From an uncultured Lachnospiraceae bacterium (GTDB lineage: Bacteria; Bacillota; Clostridia; Lachnospirales; Lachnospiraceae): DNA of 37,389 nt. Shown piece by piece: positions 1 to 7,782 of this stretch (the stretch's first letter is position 1; each line of letters opens with the position of its first letter). A program made the translations under genes and the position numbers. The DNA is taken from the NCBI GenBank assembly GCA_910588215.1, contig CAJUQJ010000040.1, positions 1 through 37,389 of the forward strand, given 5' to 3'. The notes under the pieces were generated by a model. The model had not been told where the DNA came from and did not search any database. It saw nothing but the letters and a program-made list of their open reading frames with translations.

Positions 1-51
1 CTACGTACTCAATGCCCATGCAGCAAGGTGCAGGGCACCGTGAATAGTAAC

Positions 52-154
52 TATAGTAAACGACATAACAAATTTCTGTTTCCGTCTCTTGCAGGAGCCA
101 TATACGGAAGCACCTGCAAGGCCAAAAACGAAATTTCTAATGTCGTTAACTATA
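52..154. repeat. 103-bp hairpin repeat, copy A
   Basis: Identical base for base to 10895-10997. The ends are imperfect inverted repeats of about 26 bp (left TATAGTAAACGACATAACAA, right end the complement of TATAGTTAACGACATTAG). Inside them lies a second inverted pair, CTTGCAGG and CCTGCAAG, so the whole unit folds into a long hairpin with an inner stem-loop. There is no coding capacity, which fits a miniature inverted-repeat element or a REP-like structured repeat. A 24-codon leftward reading frame ends 20 bp to the right, at 174; I do not call it a gene. Apart from this repeat and the possible promoter at 192-220, the first 336 bases hold only a weak inverted pair, CCGAACC (240-246) and GGTTCGG (279-285). 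Confidence 0.9.
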
Positions 155-191
155 AACTTGCATCATTGTTGCATCATTTAGGATCGCCGGC

Positions 192-220
192 TTGCCATTT
201 CTGCAATATCGTGTCATACT
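192..220 (+). promoter_or_regulatory. Possible sigma-A promoter of the lipoprotein gene
   Basis: TTGCCA (192-197), a 17-bp spacer and CATACT (215-220) match the housekeeping consensus moderately. The site is about 115 bp upstream of the lipoprotein start. No other candidate in the gap is better. Confidence 0.4.
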
Positions 221-336
221 GAGTCATATTCACGGCAGACCGAACCATTCACTATAGCCATTTCAGACACACTTATGCGGTTCGGCCGGCTGCGATCGGA
301 TCAACATCACAGTCTACTGACACAAGGAGGTCCCTT

Positions 337-1755
337 ATGAAGAAGAAAACAACAACAACATCCAATATACTCTGTACAGTCCTGTTATGTACAGCGCTGT
401 CCTGCGCCGTCTGCGCCTGTGGAACCGAGACCGATACTGCCGATGCTTCCAGAACGGATGCAGCGCAGGACGATGCAGACGACAGCACTGCAGACCAGTC
501 ACGGGATACCGATGCAGATACAACAGCGGTTGAAGACGCAGAACAGAATACCGCGGATTCCGAAGATGCAACAGAAGAGACAGGCGCAGAAGCCGGCGAC
601 ACGGACATCGATCCGGAAACCGACACCACCGTCAGCGTATTTCCGTCCCACATCCAGATCACGATGCAGCACAATGAAGAAGACCTCACCGCAAACGACG
701 GCACGGTTCTCTGCACCACCAGTTACACTTATCCGGTTGTTTCCATAGAGGGAAATGACGATGCCGCCGGGAAGATCAACGAAGACATCCGCTCCAGAGT
801 CGATTCTTTTCTCGCCGATACGGAGGCGGAAGAATGGTCAAAAGAGGGATATGAGTATCATATAGAAGACGGATCCGAATATCCTTTTCTTAGTTACTAT
901 GATGATATGACCTTTGGTATACAGAGAGCTGACAGCAATGTCATTTCTTTTACCGTAACATTCTACAGTTTCACCGGCGGAGCACATGGCAACTACACCA
1001 CATCCGGCATCAATTATAATGCCAAAACCGGGGACAAGCTCTCCTTTGCCGATTTAAGTGACGACGCCGACGCTTTCCACGAGGATACGCTGGCCTTTAA
1101 CCAGGCCCTGGCCAAGACGGAAGCCTACCAAATGCGCATGTTCTCCGAAGACATGCTCATAGGCGTTTCTCTGGAAACCGTGCTGTATGCCGAGGACGCC
1201 TGGTATCTGTCTACCTCCGGTCTGACCTTTATCAGCGATCCTTACGAGCTGGGACCATACGTCGCCGGAACGATAGAATTTATCATTCCTTACCCGGACC
1301 TGGCCGACATGGGATTTCGTAACAATTATACCTATGGAGACCGGACAGCCATGAAGCTTCTGACTGATACGGCAAACAACTTCGACTTAAACGGCGACGG
1401 TGCGGAAGAGACGATCCTTTTTTCCACGGAGACGGTCGCAAAAGACGACGATACGTACACGACACTGCTGCATCTTACCATCGGCGACACCGACTTTTCC
1501 GACCAGTGCAACGATATCTTTCAGGAAGTGTCAACCGGTTACCCGGTGGATCAGCTCTCGGTATTCGACTTGAATGTGGACGACGACTTCACGGAACTGG
1601 TGCTGCTCTCCGGTGAAAATAAAGACGAAGATTTTGTCTACAATAGCTACTTCTTCCGCTATACGAAGGACGGCCGGCTGCTATATCTGGGAATGACGAC
1701 GGGTGATGTCCTGAATCCGACTGTGTCGGTCACAGCCTTGGAAACACGGTCTTAG
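337..1755 (+). CDS. Secreted lipoprotein, DUF4163/DUF3298 (RsiV/PdaC-like) type
   Basis: A 472-residue exported lipoprotein. An N-terminal hydrophobic signal ends in a lipobox (VCAC, Cys28). A long Asp/Thr/Ala-rich acidic linker follows to about residue 95. The folded part starts with a DUF4163-like stretch (LCTTSYTYPVVS, then YSFTGGAHGNY near 220) and a DUF3298-like stretch (LGPYVAGTIEFIIPY near 310-325). These domains are known from RsiV and the PdaC deacetylase, but no deacetylase domain is present here. A Ca-binding-like DLNGDGAEE segment lies near residue 350. AAGGAGG at 324-330 sits 6 bp before the ATG. The last residues (VTALETRS) end abruptly after a beta-rich region, so the C-terminus may be shortened. 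The gene stands alone and converges with the next one. The exact function is not known. Confidence 0.7.
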   Translation: MKKKTTTTSNILCTVLLCTALSCAVCACGTETDTADASRTDAAQDDADDSTADQSRDTDADTTAVEDAEQNTADSEDATEETGAEAGDTDIDPETDTTVSVFPSHIQITMQHNEEDLTANDGTVLCTTSYTYPVVSIEGNDDAAGKINEDIRSRVDSFLADTEAEEWSKEGYEYHIEDGSEYPFLSYYDDMTFGIQRADSNVISFTVTFYSFTGGAHGNYTTSGINYNAKTGDKLSFADLSDDADAFHEDTLAFNQALAKTEAYQMRMFSEDMLIGVSLETVLYAEDAWYLSTSGLTFISDPYELGPYVAGTIEFIIPYPDLADMGFRNNYTYGDRTAMKLLTDTANNFDLNGDGAEETILFSTETVAKDDDTYTTLLHLTIGDTDFSDQCNDIFQEVSTGYPVDQLSVFDLNVDDDFTELVLLSGENKDEDFVYNSYFFRYTKDGRLLYLGMTTGDVLNPTVSVTALETRS

Positions 1756-1793
1756 CATGATACAGCTTATCGGCATCGCACTGCCGGAAGCTC

Positions 1794-2909
1794 TCACTCT
1801 TCCGCGAGCAAAGGAAAAAGAGTACCTGTGACTTTGGCCAACTCTTTTTCCTCCGTGGTAAAGAGCCTGGCCGAAGCCTCGATCGCAATCTCGCTCACAT
1901 GATTCTCCCGCAGGAAACGAATCTCCTGCCCGCCGATCTGTCCCGTCTTACAGGTATTGACTGCCTCGTTCACCCCGTTAAAATACCGGACCAGGTCCTC
2001 GAACCGTCTGATCCTGTCAATAACGCTTTCCCCGTATGCCTGCCGCTCCAACTCACAGACTGCGATCACCTGCATAGCCAGTTTCAATTCTCCCGTAATG
2101 TCCGACGCTTCCATCAGTACATCCGGTCTTTTCTCCAGAACCTGCAGGAAATACGACTTCGCACCCGTCAGATCTCCCTGCAGGAAAAATTCTGACAGAC
2201 GCTCCTTCATCTCCCGTGTCTCATACTTCTCCGTAGTCATGCCCACCTTGCACTCATACACCTTAAGCTGCTTCACTTCCACCCAGACAAATAACAGAAA
2301 TTCCGAGATAAAGCCGAAGACTCTTCTATGATATTCGTCGTACTGTGTGGCATCGATCTTCTTCTCCACCTCTGCAAAGATAGAAAAAAGCCATGCCGCA
2401 TACTCGTCATACAAGGCTTTATGCGCCACCATCATGTTACCGAAGTAAGTGCCGTTCCCGTGCACCAACCGCTCAAAGGCTTCATAATAAGCCGGATATT
2501 TCTGTCGGATCACCTCTCCCGTCGTCACCAGATCAAAAATGTTATAGTCACTGGCATAACCGTCAAAATAGGAATAATTCAACTTCAATCTCTTAGAGGT
2601 GATGATATCATACTGCTGCAAGATTGCCTGATAGTCCTTCTCATTCAGGATCCTTCCCTCTTCCGTACAGAAATACCGTCTATAGTGACAGATACCCACA
2701 TGATCTTCGGTACGTACGTTTTTCCACACCCAGTACACACCGGTCAATTCTCCGTAATAACAGTTTTTCGCTGATATATTATCCCCGGTATCGTCACCCG
2801 CATAGCCAAAGTCCTCGCTGCAGGCACGGCCTACGTGCAGCGGGACGTAGATCGGATCCTCCGGCTCTTTAAATTTCTTATGTGTCATTGTAAAAATCGT
2901 AACTGACAT
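1794..2909 (-). CDS. DUF4422 domain glycan-biosynthesis protein
   Basis: A 371-residue soluble protein. Residues 1-240 match DUF4422, a glycosyltransferase-like domain common in capsule and exopolysaccharide genes: PIYVPLHVGRA, GDDTGDNISAKN, YYGELTGVYWVWKN, then VGICHYRRYF, which is the family hallmark. The C-terminal 120 residues are helical and charged and I do not recognise them. I chose the ATG at 2909 rather than the one 12 bp upstream at 2921, because the GGAGG inside the upstream codons then sits at the right distance (GGAGGAAAAT before ATG). The gene is monocistronic, with a clear promoter at 3069-3096 and a leader of about 150 nt. A sugar-transfer role is inferred from the family only. 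Confidence 0.75.
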   Translation of the reverse strand: MSVTIFTMTHKKFKEPEDPIYVPLHVGRACSEDFGYAGDDTGDNISAKNCYYGELTGVYWVWKNVRTEDHVGICHYRRYFCTEEGRILNEKDYQAILQQYDIITSKRLKLNYSYFDGYASDYNIFDLVTTGEVIRQKYPAYYEAFERLVHGNGTYFGNMMVAHKALYDEYAAWLFSIFAEVEKKIDATQYDEYHRRVFGFISEFLLFVWVEVKQLKVYECKVGMTTEKYETREMKERLSEFFLQGDLTGAKSYFLQVLEKRPDVLMEASDITGELKLAMQVIAVCELERQAYGESVIDRIRRFEDLVRYFNGVNEAVNTCKTGQIGGQEIRFLRENHVSEIAIEASARLFTTEEKELAKVTGTLFPLLAEE

Positions 2910-2913
2910 ATTT

Positions 2914-2938
2914 TCCTCCATTTCGAAGCTCTTTGCGC
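2914..2938 (-). repeat. Recurrent RBS box (GCTTCG-A-ATGGAGG)
   Basis: Leftward this reads GCGCAAAGAGCTTCGAAATG followed by GAGGA and supplies the ribosome site of the DUF4422 gene. It is one of about nine related copies in the window; the others are at 6257-6281, 9210-9230, 13642-13660, 13706-13725, 19396-19420, 24849-24866, 26576-26594 and 37333-37361. Confidence 0.6.
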
Positions 2939-3068
2939 CGGAGACGCGAGCAGATCTTCCACATGCTTTTACCGTCGATCGTCAAAAGCATACGCGCCCT
3001 TGTCAATTGAAGATATCCGTATTGCTATACAAATGCTGCGTCATACCACTACTATGGCGTTTGCTATC

Positions 3069-3096
3069 ATTATAAACGACCCTGCAGGAAAGTCAA
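3069..3096 (-). promoter_or_regulatory. Promoter of the DUF4422 gene
   Basis: On the minus strand: TTGACT (3096-3091), a 16-bp spacer and a perfect TATAAT (3074-3069). This is the strongest leftward promoter in the 380-bp gap between 2910 and 3290. It gives a leader of about 150 nt. The rest of the gap holds the divergent promoter at 3161-3188 and nothing else I can name. Confidence 0.65.
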
Positions 3097-3160
3097 ATAC
3101 CACGCAGCAATATGACGGGGCATCGAATCCGCATGATATAAATCTTTTCTACAAATTCTA

Positions 3161-3188
3161 TTGACATTTAAATTCAATATGATATCAT
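3161..3188 (+). promoter_or_regulatory. Promoter of the SPFH/ribbon-helix-helix operon
   Basis: TTGACA (3161-3166), a 16-bp spacer and TATCAT (3183-3188). The -10 overlaps the tandem TGATATCA boxes at 3180-3198, so a protein bound there would block transcription. The leader is about 95 nt. Confidence 0.6.
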
Positions 3189-3198
3189 AATGATATCA
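3180..3198. promoter_or_regulatory. Tandem TGATATCA boxes, possible RHH operator
   Basis: Two identical 8-bp palindromes, TGATATCA at 3180-3187 and 3191-3198, are centred 11 bp apart, about one helical turn. Tandem 8-bp boxes are the known binding style of MetJ/Arc-type ribbon-helix-helix repressors. The second gene of this operon encodes such a fold. The boxes cover the -10 element and the likely start of transcription. Confidence 0.45.
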
Positions 3199-3290
3199 AA
3201 TAAATTTCATATTATATTATGAATAGCAAAAGCGCATGTTGTTCCTTTCCGCGAAGAGGGCAACATGGCACACAAGAATGGAGGATTCCT

Positions 3291-4343
3291 ATGCAAGAAA
3301 AAAATGTTGAAGAAAAAATCATCCAAAATAAGAAAAACGGATTTCCCGTACTGCTTGGCATTCTGGCGATGTACGCAGTGGCCATCTTCGGCGTCGTACT
3401 CAGCGGCGTCGTGCTCGACCATCTGGGCACCTTCTCTTCCCACCTGCCGCTTAAGATCTTTTTTACGCTGACCATGGTTCTTAGCATGCTGGTCATCGCT
3501 CTTGGCTGGATCCTTTTCTGCGGGCTCAAGGTATTAAGACCCCAGGAGGCACTGGTTCTTACTCTGTTCGGCAACTATATCGGAACGATCAAGGATGACG
3601 GTTTCTACTTCGTCAATCCATTCTGTTCCAGCGTCAATCCTGCCTCCCATACGAAGCTCAGCCAAAGCGGAGATGTCAACACCGCAAATGGCGCAGGCGG
3701 GACGACAGCCACTACCCAAGAAGCACCCAGCAAGAAGATTTCCCTGAAGATCATGACTCTGAACAACAGCCGGCAGAAGATCAACGACTGCCTCGGTAAC
3801 CCGGTGGAGATCGGCATCGCCGTCACCTGGCGTATCGTCAACACCGCCAAAGCCGTTTTTAATGTAGATAACTATAAAGAATTCCTCTCTCTGCAATGTG
3901 ACAGCGCCCTGCGCAATATTGTCCGCGTCTATCCTTACGATGTGGCACAAGGCATCGATACGACCGGAGACGGCATCGCAGATGAAGGCAGTCTGCGCGG
4001 CTCCAGCGAGATCGTAGCCGCCAGGATCCGCGACGAGATCCAGGACAAAGTACGGGAAGCAGGTATTGAGATCATCGAAGCTCGGATCACTTACCTTGCC
4101 TATGCACCTGAGATCGCCGCAGTGATGCTGCAGAGACAGCAGGCCTCCGCCATCATCGATGCAAGGAAGATGATCGTGGACGGCGCAGTCGGCATGGTAG
4201 AAATGGCATTGGAACGGCTGAATGAGAATCACACCATAGAGCTGGACGAAGAGCGCAAGGCAGCCATGGTCTCCAACCTGTTGGTAGTCCTGTGCGGCAA
4301 CCATGATGCACAGCCCGTAGTCAACTCGGGTAGTCTATATTAA
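3291..4343 (+). CDS. SPFH/Band 7 (stomatin-like) membrane protein
   Basis: A 350-residue protein with two N-terminal membrane helices (about 18-42 and 54-77). An SPFH/Band 7 domain follows: LRPQEALVLTLFGNYIGTIKDDGFYFVNPF, split here by family wording only, then VEIGIAVTWRIV and AARIRDEIQDKVREAGIEIIEARITYLAY. A helical C-terminus (LQRQQASAIIDARKMIVDGA) is typical of oligomerising SPFH proteins. A Gly/Thr/Ala-rich loop interrupts the domain near residues 125-150. GGAGG at 3280-3284, 6 bp upstream, supports the ATG at 3291 over an upstream in-frame start at 3219. Family members scaffold membrane microdomains; the client is unknown. It is followed after 17 bp by a ribbon-helix-helix gene, a pairing that suggests one functional unit. 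Confidence 0.82.
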   Translation: MQEKNVEEKIIQNKKNGFPVLLGILAMYAVAIFGVVLSGVVLDHLGTFSSHLPLKIFFTLTMVLSMLVIALGWILFCGLKVLRPQEALVLTLFGNYIGTIKDDGFYFVNPFCSSVNPASHTKLSQSGDVNTANGAGGTTATTQEAPSKKISLKIMTLNNSRQKINDCLGNPVEIGIAVTWRIVNTAKAVFNVDNYKEFLSLQCDSALRNIVRVYPYDVAQGIDTTGDGIADEGSLRGSSEIVAARIRDEIQDKVREAGIEIIEARITYLAYAPEIAAVMLQRQQASAIIDARKMIVDGAVGMVEMALERLNENHTIELDEERKAAMVSNLLVVLCGNHDAQPVVNSGSLY

Positions 4344-4360
4344 CGAAAGCGGAGGTCAAT

Positions 4361-4561
4361 ATGGGTGATACAGGCAAGAAACAAGTACCCCTCAGATTAT
4401 CTGCCAAACTTTATAATGCGATTGCCGCATGGGCAGAAGACGATTTCCGGTCCGTCAACGGGCAGATCGAATATCTCCTCACGGAGTGCGTAAGGCAGCG
4501 CAAGAAGAATGGAAAATATGTTTCTGACGAGATAGATGTACCGCCGGAACTGGATCTGTGA
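4361..4561 (+). CDS. Small Arc-type ribbon-helix-helix protein
   Basis: A 66-residue protein. The core matches the ribbon-helix-helix fold: a short strand (QVPLRLS) followed by two helices (AKLYNAIAAWAEDDF and SVNGQIEYLLTECVRQRKK). GGAGG lies 7 bp upstream of the ATG. It is the second gene of the SPFH operon. Proteins of this size and fold usually bind DNA as dimers, and the tandem TGATATCA boxes over the operon promoter are a natural candidate target. A role in protein-protein contacts with the SPFH protein cannot be excluded. Confidence 0.75.
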   Translation: MGDTGKKQVPLRLSAKLYNAIAAWAEDDFRSVNGQIEYLLTECVRQRKKNGKYVSDEIDVPPELDL

Positions 4562-4577
4562 CTTAACACGAACTTTA

Positions 4578-4627
4578 AAAACGCCGTATCGGAAGAGCCT
4601 TAACAGGATATCTTCCGGACGGCGTTT
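4578..4627 (+). terminator. Terminator after the SPFH operon
   Basis: Arms AAACGCCGTATCGGAAGA and TCTTCCGGACGGCGTTT pair almost fully around a 15-nt loop, followed by TGTCTT. The T-run is weak, but the stem is long and placed 17 bp after the stop codon. Confidence 0.6.
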
Positions 4628-4663
4628 GTCTTAAAACCTGCGCAATTCATCCACTTCTATATT

Positions 4664-4698
4664 TATAGTAAACGGCATAACAAGTTTCGTTAACTATA
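4664..4698. repeat. 35-bp miniature of the hairpin repeat
   Basis: Reads TATAGTAAACGGCATAACAA then GTTTCGTTAACTATA. It keeps both ends of the 103-bp repeat and lacks the middle. The right end supplies the TAA stop (4690-4692) and the last Tyr-Ser codons of the radical SAM gene. Confidence 0.75.
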
Positions 4699-5565
4699 GA
4701 AAAGTGACAGCTGCTCATATCCCTTGTTCTCCGGAAATTCGTGCAGATACTCGAATACCTGTCCGCAGTCTTCCACGATGCCGTTCTTCCTGCAAAATGT
4801 ATGAAAATACTGCATCAGTTCTTTGGACCTGTCGCTGGGGATCTCATAGTCATACCCATAGCGGCGATGATATTTCTCATGCAGTCCCGGAAAGTGTTTA
4901 TCCAGAGCAGCATAGTAATACTCCCTGTCCCCCTGCCTGAGTGTCATCCCCATGCCGAAGCATATGATCCCATACACACCGGCCTGCGCACAATACTCCA
5001 AAATGCCCTGAATGTTTTCCATAGTATCATTGATGTAAGGAAGGATCGGTGACAGCCAAACTACCGTAGGGATACCGTTCTCCTGCATTATCTTCAGCAC
5101 TTCATAACGTCTTCTTGTCGTACAGACGTGCGGCTCCACGATACGGCAGAGCTCCTCGTCATAAGTAGTCAGTGTCATCTGCACCACACATTTAGCCTTG
5201 CGGTTAATGCTGACGAGCAGATCCAGATCCTGCAGGATCCTGTCCGATTTCGTCAAAATGGCAGCGCCAAACCCGTAAACATCGATCAGTTCCAGGCATC
5301 TGCGTGTCAATCTAAGCTGTTCCTCACAGTGCATATATGGGTCGCACATGGCCCCTGTACCGATCATACACTTCTTCCTCTTGGAACGGAGCGCCCGCTC
5401 TAACAGCTCCGGCGCGTTCTGCTTCACCTCAATATCCTCGAAAGCATGAGTAAATTGATAGCAGGTGCTGCGGCTGTCGCAGTAGATACAGCCATGGGTG
5501 CAGCCCCGGTACAGATTCATACCGTTATGAGAAGATAATATGCCTTTAGCCTCTACAAAATGCAT
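4690..5565 (-). CDS. Radical SAM protein, SPL/Rv2578c-like family
   Basis: A 291-residue radical SAM enzyme with CX3CX2C at Cys22, Cys26 and Cys29 (RGCTHGCIYCDSR) binding the 4Fe-4S cluster. Continuing motifs typical of the SplB/Rv2578c group are GTGAMCDPYMHCE, LTKSDRILQDLDLL and WLSPILPYINDT. The length is usual for the family. These proteins are related to spore photoproduct lyase, but most lack a known substrate, so I do not assign one. AAGGAG lies about 8 bp before the ATG. It starts 18 bp after the PAP2 stop, so the two are probably cotranscribed. The last codons and stop lie inside a dispersed repeat. Confidence 0.82.
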   Translation of the reverse strand: MHFVEAKGILSSHNGMNLYRGCTHGCIYCDSRSTCYQFTHAFEDIEVKQNAPELLERALRSKRKKCMIGTGAMCDPYMHCEEQLRLTRRCLELIDVYGFGAAILTKSDRILQDLDLLVSINRKAKCVVQMTLTTYDEELCRIVEPHVCTTRRRYEVLKIMQENGIPTVVWLSPILPYINDTMENIQGILEYCAQAGVYGIICFGMGMTLRQGDREYYYAALDKHFPGLHEKYHRRYGYDYEIPSDRSKELMQYFHTFCRKNGIVEDCGQVFEYLHEFPENKGYEQLSLFYS

Positions 5566-5583
5566 CCTGCCGCTCCTTCGCTC

Positions 5584-6144
5584 CTACTCTTCTTCCTGCT
5601 CTATGCAGCGCCTTCTCCATAGCCGGTCGACGATCTTCTCCGCACCGTAGCTGATCAAAATACCGCTGATCGTGCCGAACAGTACATCGCTTGGGTAATG
5701 CACGCCTACATACAGTCTGGACAACGCGATCAGGATTGCCAGGATCAGCGCCGGTATGCCATACTGCCTCGGCAACCTGCGAAACAGAATGCAGGCCACC
5801 GCAAAAGAGCAGCCCGCATGACCCGACGGAAAGGAAAAATCCGTTGGCCGCATCACGATATAAGTCAGCCCCTCTATCACCTCATAAGGCCTGGTCCGGG
5901 CCACCAGATTCTTGAGTATCATATTATTGACAAGCAGCGTGCCTAAAAGCGCCGCCAGCGCCATACAGCCTACTTTCCGCGTCCTCGGAATACACAAGAG
6001 CAGTACCGTAAACGCGATCCAAACCGCACCGCCGTTTCCCAGCGTCGTGATCAGTCTCAGGATCGGGGTCATCAACGGATTCCTTATATGCTCCTGCAGA
6101 AACAACAAGATATTTCCATCCAAATTCAATAAAAGCTCAAACAT
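5584..6144 (-). CDS. PAP2-family membrane phosphatase
   Basis: A 186-residue integral membrane protein with the complete three-part PAP2 active site: K78 with R85-P86 (KNLVARTRP), PSGH at 106-109, and SR at 142-143 with H149 and D153 (SRLYVGVHYPSD). Four to five hydrophobic helices surround these. Family members dephosphorylate undecaprenyl diphosphate or phospholipid intermediates on the outer membrane face. I start at the ATG at 6144 (MFELLLN), preceded by AAGGGA, not at an upstream start at 6303 whose added residues are charged and unlike the family. Likely an undecaprenyl-diphosphate phosphatase; substrate inferred. Confidence 0.8.
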   Translation of the reverse strand: MFELLLNLDGNILLFLQEHIRNPLMTPILRLITTLGNGGAVWIAFTVLLLCIPRTRKVGCMALAALLGTLLVNNMILKNLVARTRPYEVIEGLTYIVMRPTDFSFPSGHAGCSFAVACILFRRLPRQYGIPALILAILIALSRLYVGVHYPSDVLFGTISGILISYGAEKIVDRLWRRRCIEQEEE

Positions 6145-6256
6145 AACGATTTCCCTTCGCAGTCGTAATACAGTTCCATATCCTATTTTACCACATCCCG
6201 ACCACAAATCCACCGTTATCTTCAGAAGCCGTCTCACATCTTTGTGACATATCTTT

Positions 6257-6281
6257 TCCTCTATTCCGAAGCACTTTGCGC
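6257..6281 (-). repeat. RBS box inside the end of the MFS gene
   Basis: Leftward it reads GCGCAAAGTGCTTCGGAATA then GAGG. It encodes the last residues and the TAG stop of the MFS gene. It is followed by an ATG that opens only a 20-codon frame, 113 bp before the PAP2 start. Confidence 0.5.
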
Positions 6282-7511
6282 TGAGAATACCTTCCGTGCC
6301 CATATCGCCACCGCAAAGGATATCACGCCCGCTGCCAGCACCACCACTGCTTCATGCCCGGCGCATATCTCGAACAGGAAACCATACATCGCATTGCCGA
6401 ATGGCTGCGCACACATGGAGAGCATCATGCAGAGTGCAATGACTTTGCCGACCAGATGCTGCGGTGTCTCTGTCTGCACGAAGGCCATGATCTGTATAGT
6501 GAAAACAGTAGCCATCACCATGATCACAAAGCAGCAGACGGTCAAGATCAGATAGACTACCATCTCCGACTCCGCCAAAAGCAGCGAAATCCCTACCGGA
6601 AATAGACACAGCGCGGCAATGCCCAGCAAGTTTCCTACCTTCTTGACTTGCAGTTTCTGCGCCAGGATACCGGCGCCAATACCGCCCACAATGCCACCTG
6701 CCGCCAGCGCTCCCTGCGCATATCCATACAGCCTGTTCGCCAGAGAATCGGTAAACGGCAGCACCTCAGTGACCAGATAGGGAAGCCCCACATTGATCAG
6801 CGCCGAGAAAAAAAGGTTCACACAGCATATCACGACCAGGCCTTTACCGATAAACGGTTTTTCCTTGCGGATAAAGCAAAAGCTCTCCTTAATATCCTGT
6901 CCCATGATCTTCCAGATACTGCCTTTTGTCTCCTGTTTTTCATAGGGGATCGTGATAAAAATCTCCATCACCGCAGACAGTACGAAACAGGCCATCCCCA
7001 CTTCCAGGATCGGCAGCAGCCCGTAGATACTGTACAGGATACCGCCAAACACCGGTCCCAGCAGTGCCGCAAAAGAGCTGACGATATTGATGACCGCATT
7101 GGCCTGCATATAGTGCTCCTGGCCCACCAGTGCCGGTATGCTCGCCTGCACCGCCGGCTGATAAGCTCCCGCGATCCCGAATAGCAGCATCAACGTCACT
7201 GTCAGCAGAAAGACCAGGTTCAATCTTCCCTGCAGCATCAGATAGCCAAGAAGCAGCGCTGCCGTAGTAAAATCAAGCACCACCATAATATTTCTCTTGT
7301 TCACCCGGTCGGCGATCATCCCGCCCACCGGCGACAGCAAGATCGACGGGATAAAAGCGCATGCCATCACTGTACCGTACAGCGCAGACGAACCTGTCTG
7401 ATTTAATAAGTACAAGGGCATTGCGAACCGGACGGCCGCATTGCCAAACAGAGAGATGATCTGCCCGATCACCACCAGTGTGAAGTCCTTCGTAAATAAT
7501 CTTTCTTCCAT
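6261..7511 (-). CDS. MFS exporter (DHA3-like)
   Basis: A 416-residue, 12-helix major facilitator. The N-terminal FTKDFTLVVIGQIISLFGNA and the loop GGMIADRVNKRN (motif A, between helices 2 and 3) resemble the DHA3 drug-export group that includes MefA. Helices alternate regularly, with a cytoplasmic central loop near residues 185-210 (YEKQETKGSIWKIMGQDIKE). I start at the ATG at 7511: AAAGGA is 9 bp upstream of it, whereas the TTG at 7517 would be only 3 bp away. The stop TAG is made by a recurrent GCTTCGGAATAGAGG box. Export of a drug or metabolite is inferred; the substrate is unknown. Confidence 0.78.
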   Translation of the reverse strand: MEERLFTKDFTLVVIGQIISLFGNAAVRFAMPLYLLNQTGSSALYGTVMACAFIPSILLSPVGGMIADRVNKRNIMVVLDFTTAALLLGYLMLQGRLNLVFLLTVTLMLLFGIAGAYQPAVQASIPALVGQEHYMQANAVINIVSSFAALLGPVFGGILYSIYGLLPILEVGMACFVLSAVMEIFITIPYEKQETKGSIWKIMGQDIKESFCFIRKEKPFIGKGLVVICCVNLFFSALINVGLPYLVTEVLPFTDSLANRLYGYAQGALAAGGIVGGIGAGILAQKLQVKKVGNLLGIAALCLFPVGISLLLAESEMVVYLILTVCCFVIMVMATVFTIQIMAFVQTETPQHLVGKVIALCMMLSMCAQPFGNAMYGFLFEICAGHEAVVVLAAGVISFAVAIWARKVFSAQSASE

Positions 7512-7570
7512 TTTCAATGTTCCTTTCTTTGCTTTCTTTTTTTATTCATTTCCAGCATAAAGACGCTGCC

Positions 7571-7619
7571 TTGGTTGCGCAACCCACTCCAGTTGTCAGG
7601 ATAGAAAATATTGGTTGCG
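7571..7619. promoter_or_regulatory. Repeated TTGGTTGCG sites, possible operator
   Basis: TTGGTTGCG occurs at 7571-7579 and 7611-7619, 40 bp apart. The first is part of a perfect palindrome, GGTTGCGCAACC (7572-7583). They lie about 60-110 bp upstream of the MFS start in the divergent gap. The regulator is unknown. Confidence 0.3.
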
Positions 7620-7656
7620 GGAAGGTTAAGAAACCCTTAAATATATGTAAAGTCTA

Positions 7657-7685
7657 TTGATTTTTTCCCTGCAAGGTGATATATA
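7657..7685 (+). promoter_or_regulatory. Promoter of trkA
   Basis: TTGATT (7657-7662), a 17-bp spacer and TATATA (7680-7685). It gives a leader of about 90 nt. Confidence 0.55.
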
Positions 7686-7782
7686 TATTTGCGTATGCCA
7701 GTGTATCGGCCATGGTCTGTTTCCTGCCCTTTGACACTGGCAGCAATAGAGAAGAAATCCCCTATTTCGGAATGGAGAGACA

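Noticed and set aside
52..154. CRISPR repeat or tRNA-like element
   Set aside because: The copies are not regularly spaced and no cloverleaf or CCA end can be drawn.
174..248. 24-codon leftward frame ending beside repeat copy A
   Set aside because: It reads like protein (WQAGDPK at the end) but has no ribosome site, is preceded directly by a stop codon and is too short to call.
273..719. Long leftward frame over the lipoprotein gene
   Set aside because: Ser/Val-rich shadow of the acidic linker; no ribosome site and no family resemblance.
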